NCBI GenBank assembly: GCA_023055355.1
Contig: JALJCS010000039.1
Coordinates: 3,039,501 to 3,103,500, forward strand
Direction: 5' to 3'
Source: Agelaius tricolor
Taxonomy: Eukaryota; Chordata; Aves; Passeriformes; Icteridae
DNA: 64,000 nucleotides
Shown one piece after another: positions 21,560 through 33,841 of the stretch; the stretch's first letter is position 1; each line of letters begins with the position of its first letter. The position numbers and the translations under genes are program-made. Below the pieces are notes generated by a model, which was not told the origin of the DNA, ran no database searches, and saw only the letters and a program-made list of their open reading frames with translations.

Positions 21560-22173
21560 AAGATCCTGTGGGGCTGCCTTAGACACCTGGGGCCAGGCAT
21601 TCCTTCCAGCCTGGGCCACTTTGGCTGGGCTGGGGGCGGCCCCAGGGCAGGCGGCAGTGTGTGCAAGGGCCCTGGGTGGCATGCTGCAGCACGGTCACCG
21701 TGCCATGGAACGGAACCCGGTGTCCAAGGGCCCTTTGTGACACGTGGGAAATAGAAGCTTGCCCGGGAGCTGGGAGCCCGCAACGGGGCACAACGGGACA
21801 GAGCAGTGCCGTGAGGAGCCCCCGCACAGCGCACTCGTTCGTGTCCCACCCAGAGCTTTTCTGAGGCATTGATACTGCAGCTGACTGCGAGGCCAGACTG
21901 TGGGACTTGGTGACTCAGAACTCTTCCAAGGCATCTCCCATTCACTGTCAGTGCCATCAAGTCCAGACCGTGGGATCTGGTCACCTAAATTGTTAATGAG
22001 GAGTCTCCTGTCATTGTGGCAGGAGCCCTAAAGACCAAAGTGCAGGACTTCCTGTCCTGCAGCCTTCCTGAGCCTTCCCTGTCGCAGGTGCCTTGAAGGC
22101 ACAACTGCAATTGTTGACTTGGCGATATCCTGAGGCATCTTTCTAGAAGGTGCCGTCAAGGCTGGGTGGTGGA
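21560..22173 (+). promoter_or_regulatory. 5' flank of MROH copy B
   Basis: Aligns as reverse complement with 12,772-13,510 upstream of copy A. It keeps the hairpin-like element TCTCCTGTCATTGTGGCAGGAG (near 22,010) and a CCCTTTGTGACACG block (near 21,730) that is the inverse of the GTGTCACAAAGGG motif at copy A. A conserved position relative to the start codon in both copies favours a role in transcription or the 5' UTR, but this is inferred. Confidence 0.5.
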
Positions 22174-25100
22174 ATGGCGGACAGATTTCTCAGCCCTTTC
22201 AAAGTGTTCAGGGGGAAAAAAAAGAATGACCCTGGAGCCGCCCAAGCACAACAGCCTGAAGATCTGGAACAGATCCAGACACTGAAGGATGGTGAGTAGC
22301 AGAGCTGGGCCACAGGGCTGATGGCTACAGCCAGCTTGGCCCCATCCCATCCCATCCCATCCCATCCCTTCCCATCCCATCCCATCCCATCCCATCCCAT
22401 CCCATCCCATCCCATCCCATCCCATCCCTGGGGACATGCCCACGGACAGGATGGAAGAGGGCCCGGGCAGACACCCCGCAGTGGCCGTGCTCCATGCCCT
22501 GGGCCATCCCAGAGCTCTCCCAGCCTGGGGAGCGCAGGGCTGGGCTGTGTTCTCTGGCCTCTCCCGCAGCCCCTCAGCTCTGGCTGCGCTCGCTCTTTGC
22601 CAGATGCAGACCTGGACAAGACACAAGAGCAGGAACCCAGCCCTGGCCGCTTCCGCCAAACCCTGAAGGTACCTGCAGCCACCCCCAGCTGGGCTGGGCC
22701 TGCTGTCCCTGCTCAGCTGAGCACCATGCTTGGAGCATGCCATGCAACATCCCTGCCTTCCCTGTCCTTTTTTCTCCTGCAGAGGTTACGGAAATTCCTG
22801 CGCATTCAGCGCAGAGAGACCGGCACCACAGCAGCTGAGGGCCCAGCCCAGCCTGACTCCAGGCCGAGCCAGTTCCAGGCAAAGCCTCATGCCGGCCCAG
22901 AATGGACAGCACACTCAGGAAATCATGCAATGAATTCTCAAAGGGTGAAGGCTGTTCACATGGCAATGACTGGGAACATGGCCATCAGAAACACTGACAC
23001 CAGAATGACTCAGGGCATCACAAACACTGGCACCAGGCCAGCTCCCACTGGGATTCATGCTCCCACTGAGGATTTTTTCAAGGAGAGTGCTATTTCTCCT
23101 CAGCAGCAGGTAAGCAGCCCGAGGCCAGGCCTGGAGGCCTGCCAGGACCGTGTGTCCCCTAAAGCCATGGTCCCTGGGCCCCCTCAGCCTTTGAGTCCAG
23201 CACAGTGTGAGCGGAAGGGAAGCCCTTCTTGGGGGAAGCTGGGGAAATTGCTGCCTTGGACAGTGCTTCAAGTCTTCCCCATGCCTCCTCCAGGTGCCAT
23301 CCATTGTAAGGAGCATTCACCAGAGGCTGGTGTCCCATGGCACTGTGGATGCCAGGCTGAAAAGTGACATTGTGAGGCTGGCTGAAAAACACCCTGCGGA
23401 CGTGGTGCTGACCCTCCTGCGCTGTGCCCCAATGTGTGACAGGTACGGGGCCCACGTGCCTGCACAGCTCAGGGCTCACCAGCCTTTGGGGCCCATGGCC
23501 CTGCACAGCCTGTGCTATGGGCTCTGCCAGACAGGCAGAGAGGTCCAGGACCCTGGGGCCCCTCTGTTTCCTGAGCCGGCTGCCAATGCTCCCTCCCTGC
23601 CCCTCAGGGCACCGGGGCTCTGTCACCTGGGCCCCCACAGCTGCACAGGGCATGGTACTGGGACTGAGATGCCCCTGACACAGAGCTCTGATCCCTCAGA
23701 GCTGCTCAAATGATGTGGAGAACCATAGGGTCATCGGGACCAGCAGTGGAGAAAGTGCTGCCTACACTAATCTGCGTGATGGCAGATTGGCCTCTGCACA
23801 GCACACGCACCTCTGATGGGGACGACATGGACGTTTTTGCCCTGGCTGTGAGTTTCTGGATTTGGCCTCCACTTGCCCCTCAGTCATCTCTCCAGCAGCT
23901 CTCTGTCCTCTCCATGCCTCAGGCACTGGGCTGAACCCTGGGCTAGGGGCAGGCTCAGGGGGCACCAGGCCCGCTGCTCCTCCTGCATCTGCCCTTGGGC
24001 CCTGCCCCATGGACACCTCGGCACTGAGCGCTGTCTTGGGCTGCTTCTTTTGCAGGCAACTCTGGCGCTCTGGGTGATTCTCCAGGTGCCCAAGTGCCAC
24101 GAGGCCATGACCCTTTATTCCTCCCGCCTGTTTGTGGCTCTGCTCTTCCATGTTGTCCTCACCACACAGCAGATGCCACCAGTGGAAGCTACTAACTTCT
24201 GGAGAGCATGCCAGGAGGAACACCGCCTTCCCAGCAAGTCCAACAGGTCCCAGTCCTCCTGGCCTTCCCATGCCCTTGTGGCCAGTGCCAGTGCTCCCAG
24301 TGTGACCTGGGCTTTGCTCTGCACACAGGTTTGCAGTGCAGGCCATGAAGGCTCTGCTATGGCGACTGTGCTGTGACAATGAGGTGGTAGCTATAGAGGG
24401 CAAGCGTGGCTGGGACACGCTGCTGTGTGCTCACACCCAGCACTATGCCATGGGTCTGCTGGCCAGGTGAGACTCCCTGCTCCCCATTGCCCCTGGCATT
24501 TGTGCCCTGTGCCCCACTCAGTCCCTGTGTCATGGGCCAGAGAGCCTCGTCACTGAGGGACAGTCAAGGAGACTGGAAAAGGCTGGGAGAGGAGGGTGCC
24601 CAGAAGGGGCCACCTCCCAGAGCACCCACATGCCCTCCAGGGATGCTGGGGAAAGACCAGACCTCTGTGAGTCCCAGCAAACCTGGGAAAGGTTTGCTCT
24701 CCACCTCAGGGTCTTGGTGCCTTTTTCCCCCTGCCAGGGAGATGCGCCGTACCTTGGTCCCTTTGTGTTCTCGCATCGCACTCCACTTGCTCGGGCAGCT
24801 CAGCACTCAGGACCCATACTGGGATTTGCCCTTCCTGGCATTCTTCGTGGAGGTGAGCCTCAAGGCCAGCGCTGCCTCCCAGCTCTCTGCCCTCTCACAG
24901 CCACAGCTGCCAGGACGGTGCCTGTGCCCTGTGCTGCTGCCTGGGCCCAGCCCTGTGCGGTCCCGGGCTCCTGCCGGCCGGCTCCCTGTCACTGCCCTGT
25001 GCCTTGCAGGTCCTCGAGTGCCTGGACTTGAGGAAATGTGGTGGCATTGTCCTGAAGGTCTTGTTGAGGTTCCTGCACAGCGAGTGTAGGGAGAGGCATC

Positions 25101-27413
25101 GCCTGGCACTCAGAGGCCTCGTGGTGGTCAGCAAGGATCTCTTGATGGTGAGAAGGGGGCAGCAGCTGAAGCTGCACTGGGGAAAGCAGCTCCATGGGCT
25201 GGCACGGTTTCAGGAGCTGAGGCAGCTGCTCCCAGCTCTCCTGCCTCACCTCCCCCAGTGCTTTGCCTCAGGCCTTTAGCCTGTGGGCCTTGCAGCAGCA
25301 GGGTGGCCTTGCAGTGCCAGGCTGGTGTTGGCGGTGCAGCCATCCGTGGCTTCCCAGCACAGCCTTGTGTTCCACACAGGCCAGGAGAATGTGCTGTCTG
25401 TTTCCAAGCCTTCTGGAGCTGCTGGATGATGCAGAAGGAGAGGTGGTCAGCATGACCCTCTCTGTGTTCATGAATGTGCTCCAGCACAAAGGCATCCTGG
25501 TATCCAGCACCACTGCCCCAAAGCTGGCTGAGGCACTGCTGCTGCTCTTTGACCACGTAAGCTTCTGCATCCTGAGCCACAGGCATCAGGTGTTTCCCAG
25601 AAACTTTGTGCCCTCTGGATTTTCAGGCCTTTGCCCAGGTGGGACTGGAGCAATTGATGTAGGTCTTTTGTTTCCTCTAGGACAACAGCCATGTGCAGGT
25701 GCTCTCCATTCAGCTCTTCAGAAAGGTGATAGAATTGGTAGTGGATGAGGGAAAAAAGCCCCTGAGGACAACTGTGAGCAAGAGCCTGTATGCACTCTTA
25801 ATTTACTGTCATGATAAGAACTGGGATGTGGCAAAGGTGAGGTTTCCTGTGATGCTGGTGGATCTCTGGCAGGGGGCTTGGCTGCCTCCTGCCCTGGTGC
25901 CTCACGGGCTGATGCCTCCTCCAGGCCTTGGCACAGGGATGTGGGTCCTGGGCCCTGGGCTGTGGGGCCATCTCAGGGTCTCTGCTGCTCTCCAGGCCTC
26001 TCGGGAAACGCTGATTCGTGTGGCCGAGTTCCTGAAGAGGAGGAAGCTCGTACAGCTGTTGAAGAAGCAGCCGCCGTTGAGGGTCGATGAGTGCCTGGTA
26101 AGGAGGGCCTGCAAGCCACAGGCTCAGCCTGGAGAAGGCCCCTGAGGGCAGTGCTCAGGTGCGGGGCCGAGCAGCTGTGCCCCTGCCCGCTGCTGCAGCC
26201 AGAGGCCGCGGGGGCTCTTCTCCAGGCTCCCGTGGGCCCCAGCCGGCTGCCCACGGAGCCCCGGCCCGGCGGGGCTGCGGGCCGGCACCGCGGCTCCCCG
26301 GGCAGCAGCTGGCCCTCTGCCCCCTGCCCTCGGGAGCCCTTGGCCAGCGGCTGCAGGCCGCGCCTCAGGCCTGTGCGGCCAGGGGAGGCCGGGGCTGGGC
26401 GCAGGCAGCGCCCGGCCCAGGGGCTGAGCCCACACCAACCCTTCCCTCCTGCCGCTCTCTGCAGCTGGCAGAGCACAGGAGCAGAGCGGCAGAGCACCTG
26501 CGCCGGGCCCTGCGCTACCTGCGGAGCCCACAGGAGCCCCTGCGAGAGGCGGCCATCAGGTTCATGGGTGAGCCACGAACCCGGGCTCCCCCCCCGGCCC
26601 GGCCCGCCGCAGCTCTGCCCCAACCCCGCCTGCTGCCCCGGCAGCGCCGGCCGGGCCCGGCGCCGTGGAGCCCCGCCCGGCCTGGGCATTGCTGCTGCCG
26701 CCCTCTGGCAGCCGTGCCCTGGGGAGGCAGCGTGCGGCAAGGGCCCGGGCTGAGCCCTGCCGGGCCAGCAGCCCGTGTGGCCACAGCGCCGGCAGCACCG
26801 CCGGCAGGGAGCTGTGCCGCTGGGGCCAAGATGAATTCTTTGTTCTCAGAGATGGCCGGGTTTCCCAGGATGAGGGAGTAGCAGCAAGAGCTCCAGGATC
26901 TCAGTCAGGGTGAGTGAGGGCAGCGGCCTGGGCAGGCCAGCTGCAGTGCCTGAGGAGGGAGCTGCAATCCCTGCCCCGGCTGCAGTGGGCTTCCTTCAAT
27001 GTGTTGACAAGAGGTGGCGTGGGCAGAGCACCGTGAGATTTCAGGGACACGGGCGGAATTCCTGGCCCGCAGCTTGCTGCTGATCCTGTTGGCAACACCT
27101 CTCTCTCAGCCATGGCAAGAGTTGGGTGGGGTGGACCTGGCTGGATGCTTTCCTCAGGTCACTGCAGATCCAGGCTCTGACCATGGCTCTCTTTCTCACT
27201 GTTCCAGGCCTAGAATCCCCAAAGAACAATGCCAGCCCATCCTGCTCTAACATTGAAAGTCGTGCTAAAGTAGGCCTAAGACCTGAAGAAATAGGGTCCT
27301 TTTCTGAATCCAGTGAGCCAGTGTCCCAAGAACAGCACCAGGAGACACTGAAGAGGACAGCATCTCCCATTGCCCCTGGAGCTCTAGACATAGTTGATGA
27401 TTGGTACGGCTGA
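22174..27413 (+). CDS. MROH copy B, 15 exons, stop in exon 14
   Basis: Exons: 22174-22291, 22604-22668, 22783-23109, 23294-23442, 23700-23847, 24056-24246, 24329-24466, 24738-24852, 25010-25147, 25380-25556, 25681-25836, 25996-26097, 26465-26567, 26850-26909, 27208-27413. All have GT-AG borders and phases like copy A. The start is MADRFLSPFKVFRGKKK. Family motifs include ADVVLTLLRCAPMCDR, EMRRTLVPLCSRIALHLLG and EPLREAAIRFMG. Exon 3 is 327 nt against 150 in copy A, with a Met/Thr/His-rich insert. A TAG at 26879-26881 falls in exon 14 where copies A and C have CAG, giving a predicted 652-residue product; reading past it would add 77 codons ending at TGA 27411. The stop is only 28 nt before the last junction, so nonsense-mediated decay may not act. 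HEAT-repeat scaffold, molecular role unknown. Confidence 0.85.
22338..22430 (+). repeat. Intron-1 (CCCAT)n array
   Basis: About 18 copies of CCCAT with one CCCTT variant, in intron 1 of copy B. It has the same unit, intron and orientation relative to the gene as in copy A. Confidence 0.95.
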
Positions 27414-28200
27414 GCCTGTGGGAAGCTTGCGTGGCTTCAGCCCTCTCCCTGCCTGTAGATAGCTCCCTCCCTCCAGCCCTCAGACACTGTCCATCCACTT
27501 TTGCCCCTCCACCCTCTCTCCCTTTTGACAGCGTCATCTCACCAGCCCTCAGACCATGCCTATTCCTATGTTTTCTTTCCACTCTTCTTTTGATAGGTCC
27601 ATTTCTCAAGCCCTCAGACACTGCCTGCCCATTCCCTTTTCCCCTCCCATATCACCCCTTTTTTTGCCTTCCATTAATAAACAGTTTGTCTTCTTCAGTT
27701 TGCCTGCATCCCTGTGGAGCTGAAGCAAATCCGGGGCCCTGGGACACACAGGCCCCTGCTGCCATTCTCTGCCACGCTGTGTTTTGTGCACAGAGCCAGA
27801 GGAATGGGGGCAGGTCAGGCTGGAAAGGTCCCTGTGCTGAAGGTGCAGTTCCACAGCACTGTGCAGTTCCACATCTTGCTGAGCACACTGAAGGCCAGCA
27901 GTGAGACAAGGAGCCTGTGTGTGTCAGGGACCAAAGTCGTGTCTAAGGCCCTGCCATATTTGGTCCACTCTTGTGCACGTCAACAAGAGAACGAAGAGCA
28001 GAGAACGAAGGAAACCTTATGGTTTAACTGGTGGGAATTTGACCCTTCAGGGAAACAATGGACTGGTCAATCGATGGGAAGTGAACCTGTGAAAGAGGAA
28101 CGATACACAATGGAGCTGTGGTTGGCATGGAGGTGGTATCACAGGTCACTGCAGCCATCTCACACACTGGCCAAGCGTGAGATGACCTTGTAACTGGAAA
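27414..28200 (+). other. 3' UTR and flank of MROH copy B
   Basis: Contains an AATAAA at 27676-27681. The 27,415-27,900 stretch is shared with copy D (same strand) and copy C (reverse complement), so it is part of the ancestral transcription unit. After about 27,903 the copies diverge. No further exon is evident. Confidence 0.65.
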
Positions 28201-28640
28201 AACTCCACTCCAGAGGAGGAGATGTCAGGCCTGGTTCTGTGGTGGAGGGATGAAAAGGACAAAATGCCCGTCCTTTTGGTGCAGGAGATGCCCTGAATGT
28301 GGGAGGCCTGCCTGCCCTTCCCACTGGAGCCCCATGCTGAGATACCCTGAGCGCAGCCCAGTGCTCCTTGCTCCTCTCTGCTGACCCGTGAGCGTTTGTC
28401 TGCTTTCGGGATGGCCCTGGCTGTGTCAGGGCTGCTCCGTGGACACGAGACAGCCGGTCCTGTCCCGCTGGGTCCCAGCAGTGCCTGGCAGCAGCCCTGC
28501 ACCCATGTCAGGATGCTGGCCAAGAGAAGCCCTGGAAGCTGAGGCAGCTGATTTGAAGCTTTTGCAGATCCACACAGGGGATGGCCACACACAGGGGATG
28601 ACCAACAGCAGTCCTGAGGGGCCTCCCTCATTCAAAGAAA
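28200..28640. other. No gene seen
   Basis: GC-moderate unique-looking sequence between copy B and the ERVL-like element. A small local duplication (ACACAGGGGATG twice near 28,572-28,600) is the only structure I noticed. Confidence 0.3.
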
Positions 28641-29434
28641 TCGGCAGACAAATGCATTGTCCGCCAAAAGCCCTTTTATTGAGCTGGCAGGAGGGCAGGG
28701 GTCTGCACCCCGCTAAAATGCTGCTCTGCCACATGTAAATTTCAGTGGGATGATGTCAGAAATGTATCTCAAAAATACCATCCATCTTGACTCTGCTGAG
28801 GTGATTCGATAGGCAGGGGGTTAAAAATACATTCTGTCAGATTCCTGTACTTGAAGCTAATGTCCAGGCGCTGGCCAGGAGCGGCCTCCATGCCCTAAAG
28901 CAGCACTTCTTCCTCATGGCTTCCCTGTACAGGGCTCATTTTACACTTGCCCTTAGTTCTTCTGGTAGAATGTGTCTAAAGCTTTTTGTCAAGTCCCTCT
29001 CCTGTCAAGTTAGGCCCGCCAGGTTTTTGTTATGCTAACTGGTGCTAAGTGCCTATGTAGGTCTGTGCTAAGTACTTGTTTACTTATGGGAATTGCTTGT
29101 GCTTATGTCAAACAAAGGCCTTGTTTCATTCTCCCCTTCTCTTTATCCTGATGCAAATTCTTTTGCAAGATCCTCTGGACAGTCCACAGAACATATGTAC
29201 TGTTCTGCTGCTGTTTTAATTTTCTACCGCATCCATAGGTTTATATGGTTAAGAGGAGGGTTAATGTTTTTAAGATTAGAACTGGTTTGCTGAGGAAGCT
29301 AAAAATCTGAGGAGCTGTTGGTGGTTCCAGATTTGTCCATCACAAGAAGACATCTGACTCATGATGTTCTCTTTCTTTCTCTATTTTGGTGATGATTTCG
29401 GTAACAACTTTGATACCGGATTTGAGTGTGTCCA

Positions 29435-29844
29435 TCAGGCTCTGTGAGATGCATTTTGGACTTCTGCCACTAGCCATTCTATATCAGGCTGGTATGGCAT
29501 TTGCTTTAGAACATTAGCGTCCCGTCCAGCTTGGAATTTGGGCGCTTGGTGATACCCATCATGTACATTCTGCAGCATCTGTAGAGAAGTTCTTGTGTGG
29601 TGCAGCTGAAGTCGCATCCACTTTTGGTTGTGAAATTACAAATAGAGAAGTTAGTACCATTAGTAGTTTCATTAAAAGACTCTATTGGAATAGTTGTGCA
29701 AGCAGATCTCACACAGGCACAGCCCCTTCCCACATAACACACCTGTGATAGTGCATGGGTAACTGGGCTCATTTCAAAAATACAAGTGCTGCCCTCAGCA
29801 TGCAGACACTGATCCTCTCTTTCAAGCACCGCATTTTTGCACAC
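29435..29844 (-). pseudogene. Cys-rich, possibly Env-derived frame
   Basis: About 110 codons with at least a dozen Cys and three NxT/NxS glycosylation sites (NETT, NGTN, NFTT), directly after the broken integrase. A second overlapping frame continues to 29,435. Cysteine spacing and glycosylation sites fit a retroviral surface glycoprotein, but I cannot name the family; it could also be unrelated. Confidence 0.35.
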
Positions 29845-29983
29845 AAAATTCAGTGCATCCCTTGGTACAATCGATTGGGGATAAAAGCATCATATAGTCA
29901 ACCCAGGACATTCCACCCCTTATCCCCATATAGTCTGCTTACTACTAAAACTAATTTAAATTCTAACTCTACAAACACAGACA

Positions 29984-30799
29984 TTATACATAATACAGGA
30001 CTTGCTTTTCAAGGCCCAGCATGGTGTTCCGGGCCGTAGCATGAGGCACAGGGTAGGTTTCCAACCATCCAGTGGTGGCTTCCACCATTGTGGGCACGTC
30101 TCGCTTACCCTGGCATGTCTGGGGCAGTGGGATGCAGTCAATCTGCCAGGCCTGCCCATACTTGTACTTGGACCACAGCCCACCATACCACAGGGGCTTC
30201 ACCCGCTGGGCCTGCTTGATGGCAGCACACGTCTCACAGTCATGGATAACCTGAGAAATACTGTCCATGGTTAAATCCACCCCTGCGTCTCGTGCCCACT
30301 TACAGGTGGCATCTCTGCCCTGATGGCCTGAAGCATCATGGGCCCATCGAGCTAGGAACAACTCTCCTTTATGTTGCCAATCTAAGTCTATCTTTGACAC
30401 CTCTATCCTTGCAGTCTGGTCTACCTGCTCATTGTTTTGGTGTTCTTTATTAGCCCGACTCTTGGGGACATGGGCATCTACATGGCAGACTTTCACAGGT
30501 AGCTTCTCTACCTTGGTAGCAATGTCTTTCCACTCATCAGCAGCCCAGATTGGTTTTCCTCTATGCTGCCAGTTAGCCTCTTTCATCCTCTCTAGCCATC
30601 CCCACAGAGCATTGGCTACCATCCATGGATCAGTGTAAAGGTAGAGCTTTGGCAGCTTCTCTCTCTCAGCAATGTCCAGGGCCAGTTGAAACAGGTTTGA
30701 ATTCAGCAAGTGGCTTGATCCACCTTCTCCTTCAGTGGCCTCTGTGACCTGTCCTGTGGGGCTCCATACGGCTGCTTTCCACTTTCGTTTCATTTCCAC
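29984..30799 (-). pseudogene. ERVL-like RNase H and integrase N-terminal domain
   Basis: A 271-codon open stretch. The RNase H part carries KLYLYTDPWMVANALWGW and VCHVDAHVPK. The integrase part keeps the HHCC zinc-binding pattern (HDASGH, then CETC) and the catalytic-core start WQIDCIPLPQT with the first Asp. It ends abruptly at about 29,990, so most of the integrase core is missing. Confidence 0.8.
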
Positions 30800-31787
30800 A
30801 ATGCGGCAAGAACCATCAGTAAAAAGAGCGTATCATGTATCTTCTGCTGGCAGTTGGTTGTATGGTGGAGCTTCTTCAGCTCGTGTCACTTCTTGTTCCC
30901 CATCATCAGCAAAACCAAGGTTCTCACCTTCCGGCCAGTTTGTAATTATTTCCAGAATCCCAGGGCCATTCACGTTTCCAGTACAGGCGCGCTGTGTGAT
31001 GAGGGCAATCCACTTGCTCCATGTGGCGCTGGTGGCATGGTGCGTAGAGGGAACCTTTGCTTTGAACATCCACCCCAGCACCAGGCTGCCAGGAGGAGTT
31101 GTGCTTCCATACCAACCACCTCCAAGGCAGCCTGGACTCCTTCATAGGTGGCCAAGATTTCCTTCTCTGTGGGAGTGGAGTTGGCTTTGGACCCTCTGTA
31201 ACTTCGGCTCCAGAATCCCAGTGGTTGGCCTCAAGTCTCCCCAGACACCTTCTGCCAAAGGCTCCAGAACAAGCCATTGTACCCAGCTGCAGAGTAGAGC
31301 GCGTTCTTCACCTCTGCTCCTGTCCTGACTGAGCCAAGGGCCACTGCATGAGCGATCTCCTGCTTGATCTGGGCAAAGGCTTGTTGCTGCTCAGGGCACC
31401 ACTGGACATCATCCTTTTCTGCTGATGACCAGGTAGAAAGGGCTCACATACTGGCTGTACTTGGGAATGTGGATTCTCCAAAACCCTGTGGTGCCTAGGA
31501 AACCTTGTGTTTCCTTCCTGTTGGTTGGTGGAGACATCACGGTGTTCTTGTTGATGACCTCAGTGGGAATCTGACACTGTCCATCTTGCCCCTTTACTTC
31601 CAGGCACTGGATCTCTCGGGCAGGTCCCTTGACTTTGTTCTTCCTGATGGCGAAATCAGATTCCAGCAGAACTGGATGATCCTCTCTCCTTTCTCAAATA
31701 CTTCCATTGCTGTGTTCCCTCACACAATGATGTCATCTATGTCCTGCAGATGTTCTGGGGCCTCACCCTTTTCCAGTGCAGCCTAGA

Positions 31788-32234
31788 TCAGTCCATGGCA
31801 GATGGTGGGATTGTGCTTCCACCCCGGGGCAGTCGGTTCCAGGTGTACTGCACGCCCCTCCAGGTGAAAGCAAACTGAGGCCTGCATTCTGCTGCCAGAG
31901 GAATGGAGAGAAACGCGTTAGCAATGCCAGCAGTGGCGTACCAATTTGCTGCCTTGGACTCCAGCTCGTACTGGAGTTCCAGCATGTCCGGCCCAGCCGC
32001 GCTCAGCGGTGGAGTCGCTTCATTCAAGGCACGATAGTCCACAGTCAATCTCCATTCTCTGTCAGAATTGCGCACAAGGCATACTTCCTGCCAGAGTTGA
32101 CTTGCAAGACGGATCCCGGGCACTCTGCAACTAACAGCATCAGTGTTGTTGGAAACCCAAATGCAGGGAAATCTCAGACTTTTGGTCTTGTCAGCAAAGC
32201 TTAGAATTAAACACAGCATTTGAGCTGAGATCAT
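31788..32234 (-). pseudogene. ERVL-like reverse transcriptase remnant
   Basis: Contains WRLTVDYRALNEATPPL, NAFLSIPLA and FAFTWRGVQYTWNRLPRG, conserved RT blocks. In the next piece (about 31,755-31,725) the catalytic box reads QDIDDIIV: the Tyr expected before IDD is Asp, and a stop follows within two codons. The enzyme cannot work. Confidence 0.8.
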
Positions 32235-32457
32235 GGAAAGGGCTTCCGAACTTAGGTGCTAGAAGCGAGAATGTGGATTTTTAGTTTATAGCAGAGACAC
32301 GGGGAGGAAAGTTGAAGTGGAGGAAAGTTTAGAGTTTTAGAGTTCAAGATCTAGGAAAAATCTTAGCTCCAATGGTAAACGAGAAATTTAGGATGCAGTG
32401 CTGTAGGTTTGTTCTGTCATGGCATGATTGTCTAAGGAAGCTTCCACTGTAGCATGA

Positions 32458-33010
32458 TGTGGGAACCCAGGAAATTCCTCTGGGTGCCCTGCAGGACTCG
32501 AGACCCTGTCAGAGGGCTCAGAGACCTTGGCACAGAGCCCAAGACCCCTGTGACTTTGATTTAGCCCTTGGAAAAAACAATTCCCAACCTTGTATGAAGA
32601 ATGACAAGCCACAAAAGTTTAAGTAGAATGATAGTGAATTTAGCACAGAGTGGAAAAATAGATTTGGGGGGTTTTTAGAATGGGGCTTCCGGGGGCAAGA
32701 TGGAGGAATCTGGGCATGTCCAGCCTTTCTCCTTCTTCTTCTTGGCCTCCGTCTTCTGCTGTGATGTTGGCACTTTTCAATTGGTTTAGAGTAGAAGCTC
32801 ACTGTCTAACGTAGATGATAGGTATTGGAAAGTCATTGTAAATATTGTACAGGGAGTTGTTTTTAGTAGAAGAAGATAACACCGCCCCGGGGGAGGCAGA
32901 GTGCCTTAGACTGTCTTGCTGAGCGGACCTCGGCAGGACAGGAGAAAGAATTTTATAGATAAGATACAAGAAACAACCTTGAGACCGAGAAATGAAGAGC
33001 TCTGACTCCT
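32458..33010 (+). mobile_element. LTR family X, copy 1
   Basis: Starts TGTGGGAACCCAGG and aligns over about 550 bp with 58,242-58,794 (same strand). It also aligns, in part and reversed, with 55,324-55,757. Shared blocks include GGCAAGATGGAGGAATCTGG and AGTAGAAGCTCACTGTCTAAC. The right end is where copies diverge, near ACTCCTTCTT. Target duplication not resolved. Confidence 0.75.
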
Positions 33011-33841
33011 TCTTCCACTGCCGGGCTGGGAAAAGAGACTTTCTAACTTATCTCGGGCTCACTCTGAGCAGATAGAGACCCCGAGAGCATGAGTCCCTAA
33101 GAGGAAATCTTGAAGGATTGGGTCCAAAACAGAAATATCCTTGTTGGCCGTGTCTTCTTGGCCAAGAAGTCCTTCAAAGCTCTTGCAACTACAAGTCTTG
33201 CGGCCCTGTGAGCCGTGCGCTGGAGATGGGAGCCAAACTCACCCTTCCTGTCTCTGTAGAAGAGCAGAAAAAGCAATGGCATCATCTAAAAAAATCAGAG
33301 GTCCGCTCTCTAGCTCCTTCCAAACTCCTTCAACTCGCCCAAAGTGTGATTTAGCTACAAATAGGTGAGAGGGACTCTTAGTGCTGCCTCTTTGACTCCA
33401 GAGCGGCTGCTTTAGAATCTTTCCCATAACCCTGTGTAGTTATGTGCCAGCAATGTCTCCTTTGAAGAAACTTTCCCAACTGACTTGCATGGAGGCTTGT
33501 TTGAAGGGTGTTTGAGGAGAAAGGCTCCCAGCAGAGGTCTGGGCTTTGGCCTAGCTGTGTCCCCTGCTGATTGTGAAGTGTGCCATCAGCAGCAGGGCTT
33601 TCTGGGCTAAAAATATCATCAAGTCACCTGGACTTGCTCTTTTTGGCCTATAAAAGCTGTAAAATTTGGAGACCTGATCTGTGGGTGGATGGAGCAGCTA
33701 GGATTTTCCCAGTTGCTGGGAATGGTTCCCCAGGTCTCTGGTGTAAAATGGGGCTGCCCAGCAAGTGCAGATCTGCAAGCTGATAAACAATTTAGGCAAT
33801 TGGTGATGCATCTTTCTCAATCGCTCTCCTTTCTCTCCTTT
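33011..33841. other. No gene seen
   Basis: Mixed-composition sequence without a recognised exon, RNA or repeat family. It may be internal retroviral leader sequence following the family X LTR, but no coding motif supports this. Confidence 0.3.

Larger units (their letters stand above)
28640..32260 (-). mobile_element. Decayed ERVL-like provirus (RT, RNase H, integrase)
   Basis: Minus-strand order is RT (32234-31788), the YIDD region (about 31,755-31,725), connection and RNase H (31,100-30,500), then integrase (30,500-29,984). Several stops and frameshifts interrupt it. The leftmost part (28,640-28,760) has an AATAAA-type signal on the minus strand (near 28,678) and may be what remains of the 3' LTR. 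Pol motifs match the ERVL-related class common in songbirds. Between 29,435 and 29,985 there is a separate Cys-rich frame. Confidence 0.75.

Noticed and set aside
22321..23367. 348-codon plus-strand frame
   Set aside because: Only exons 2 and 3 of copy B inside it are real; the rest reads through the CCCAT array and introns.
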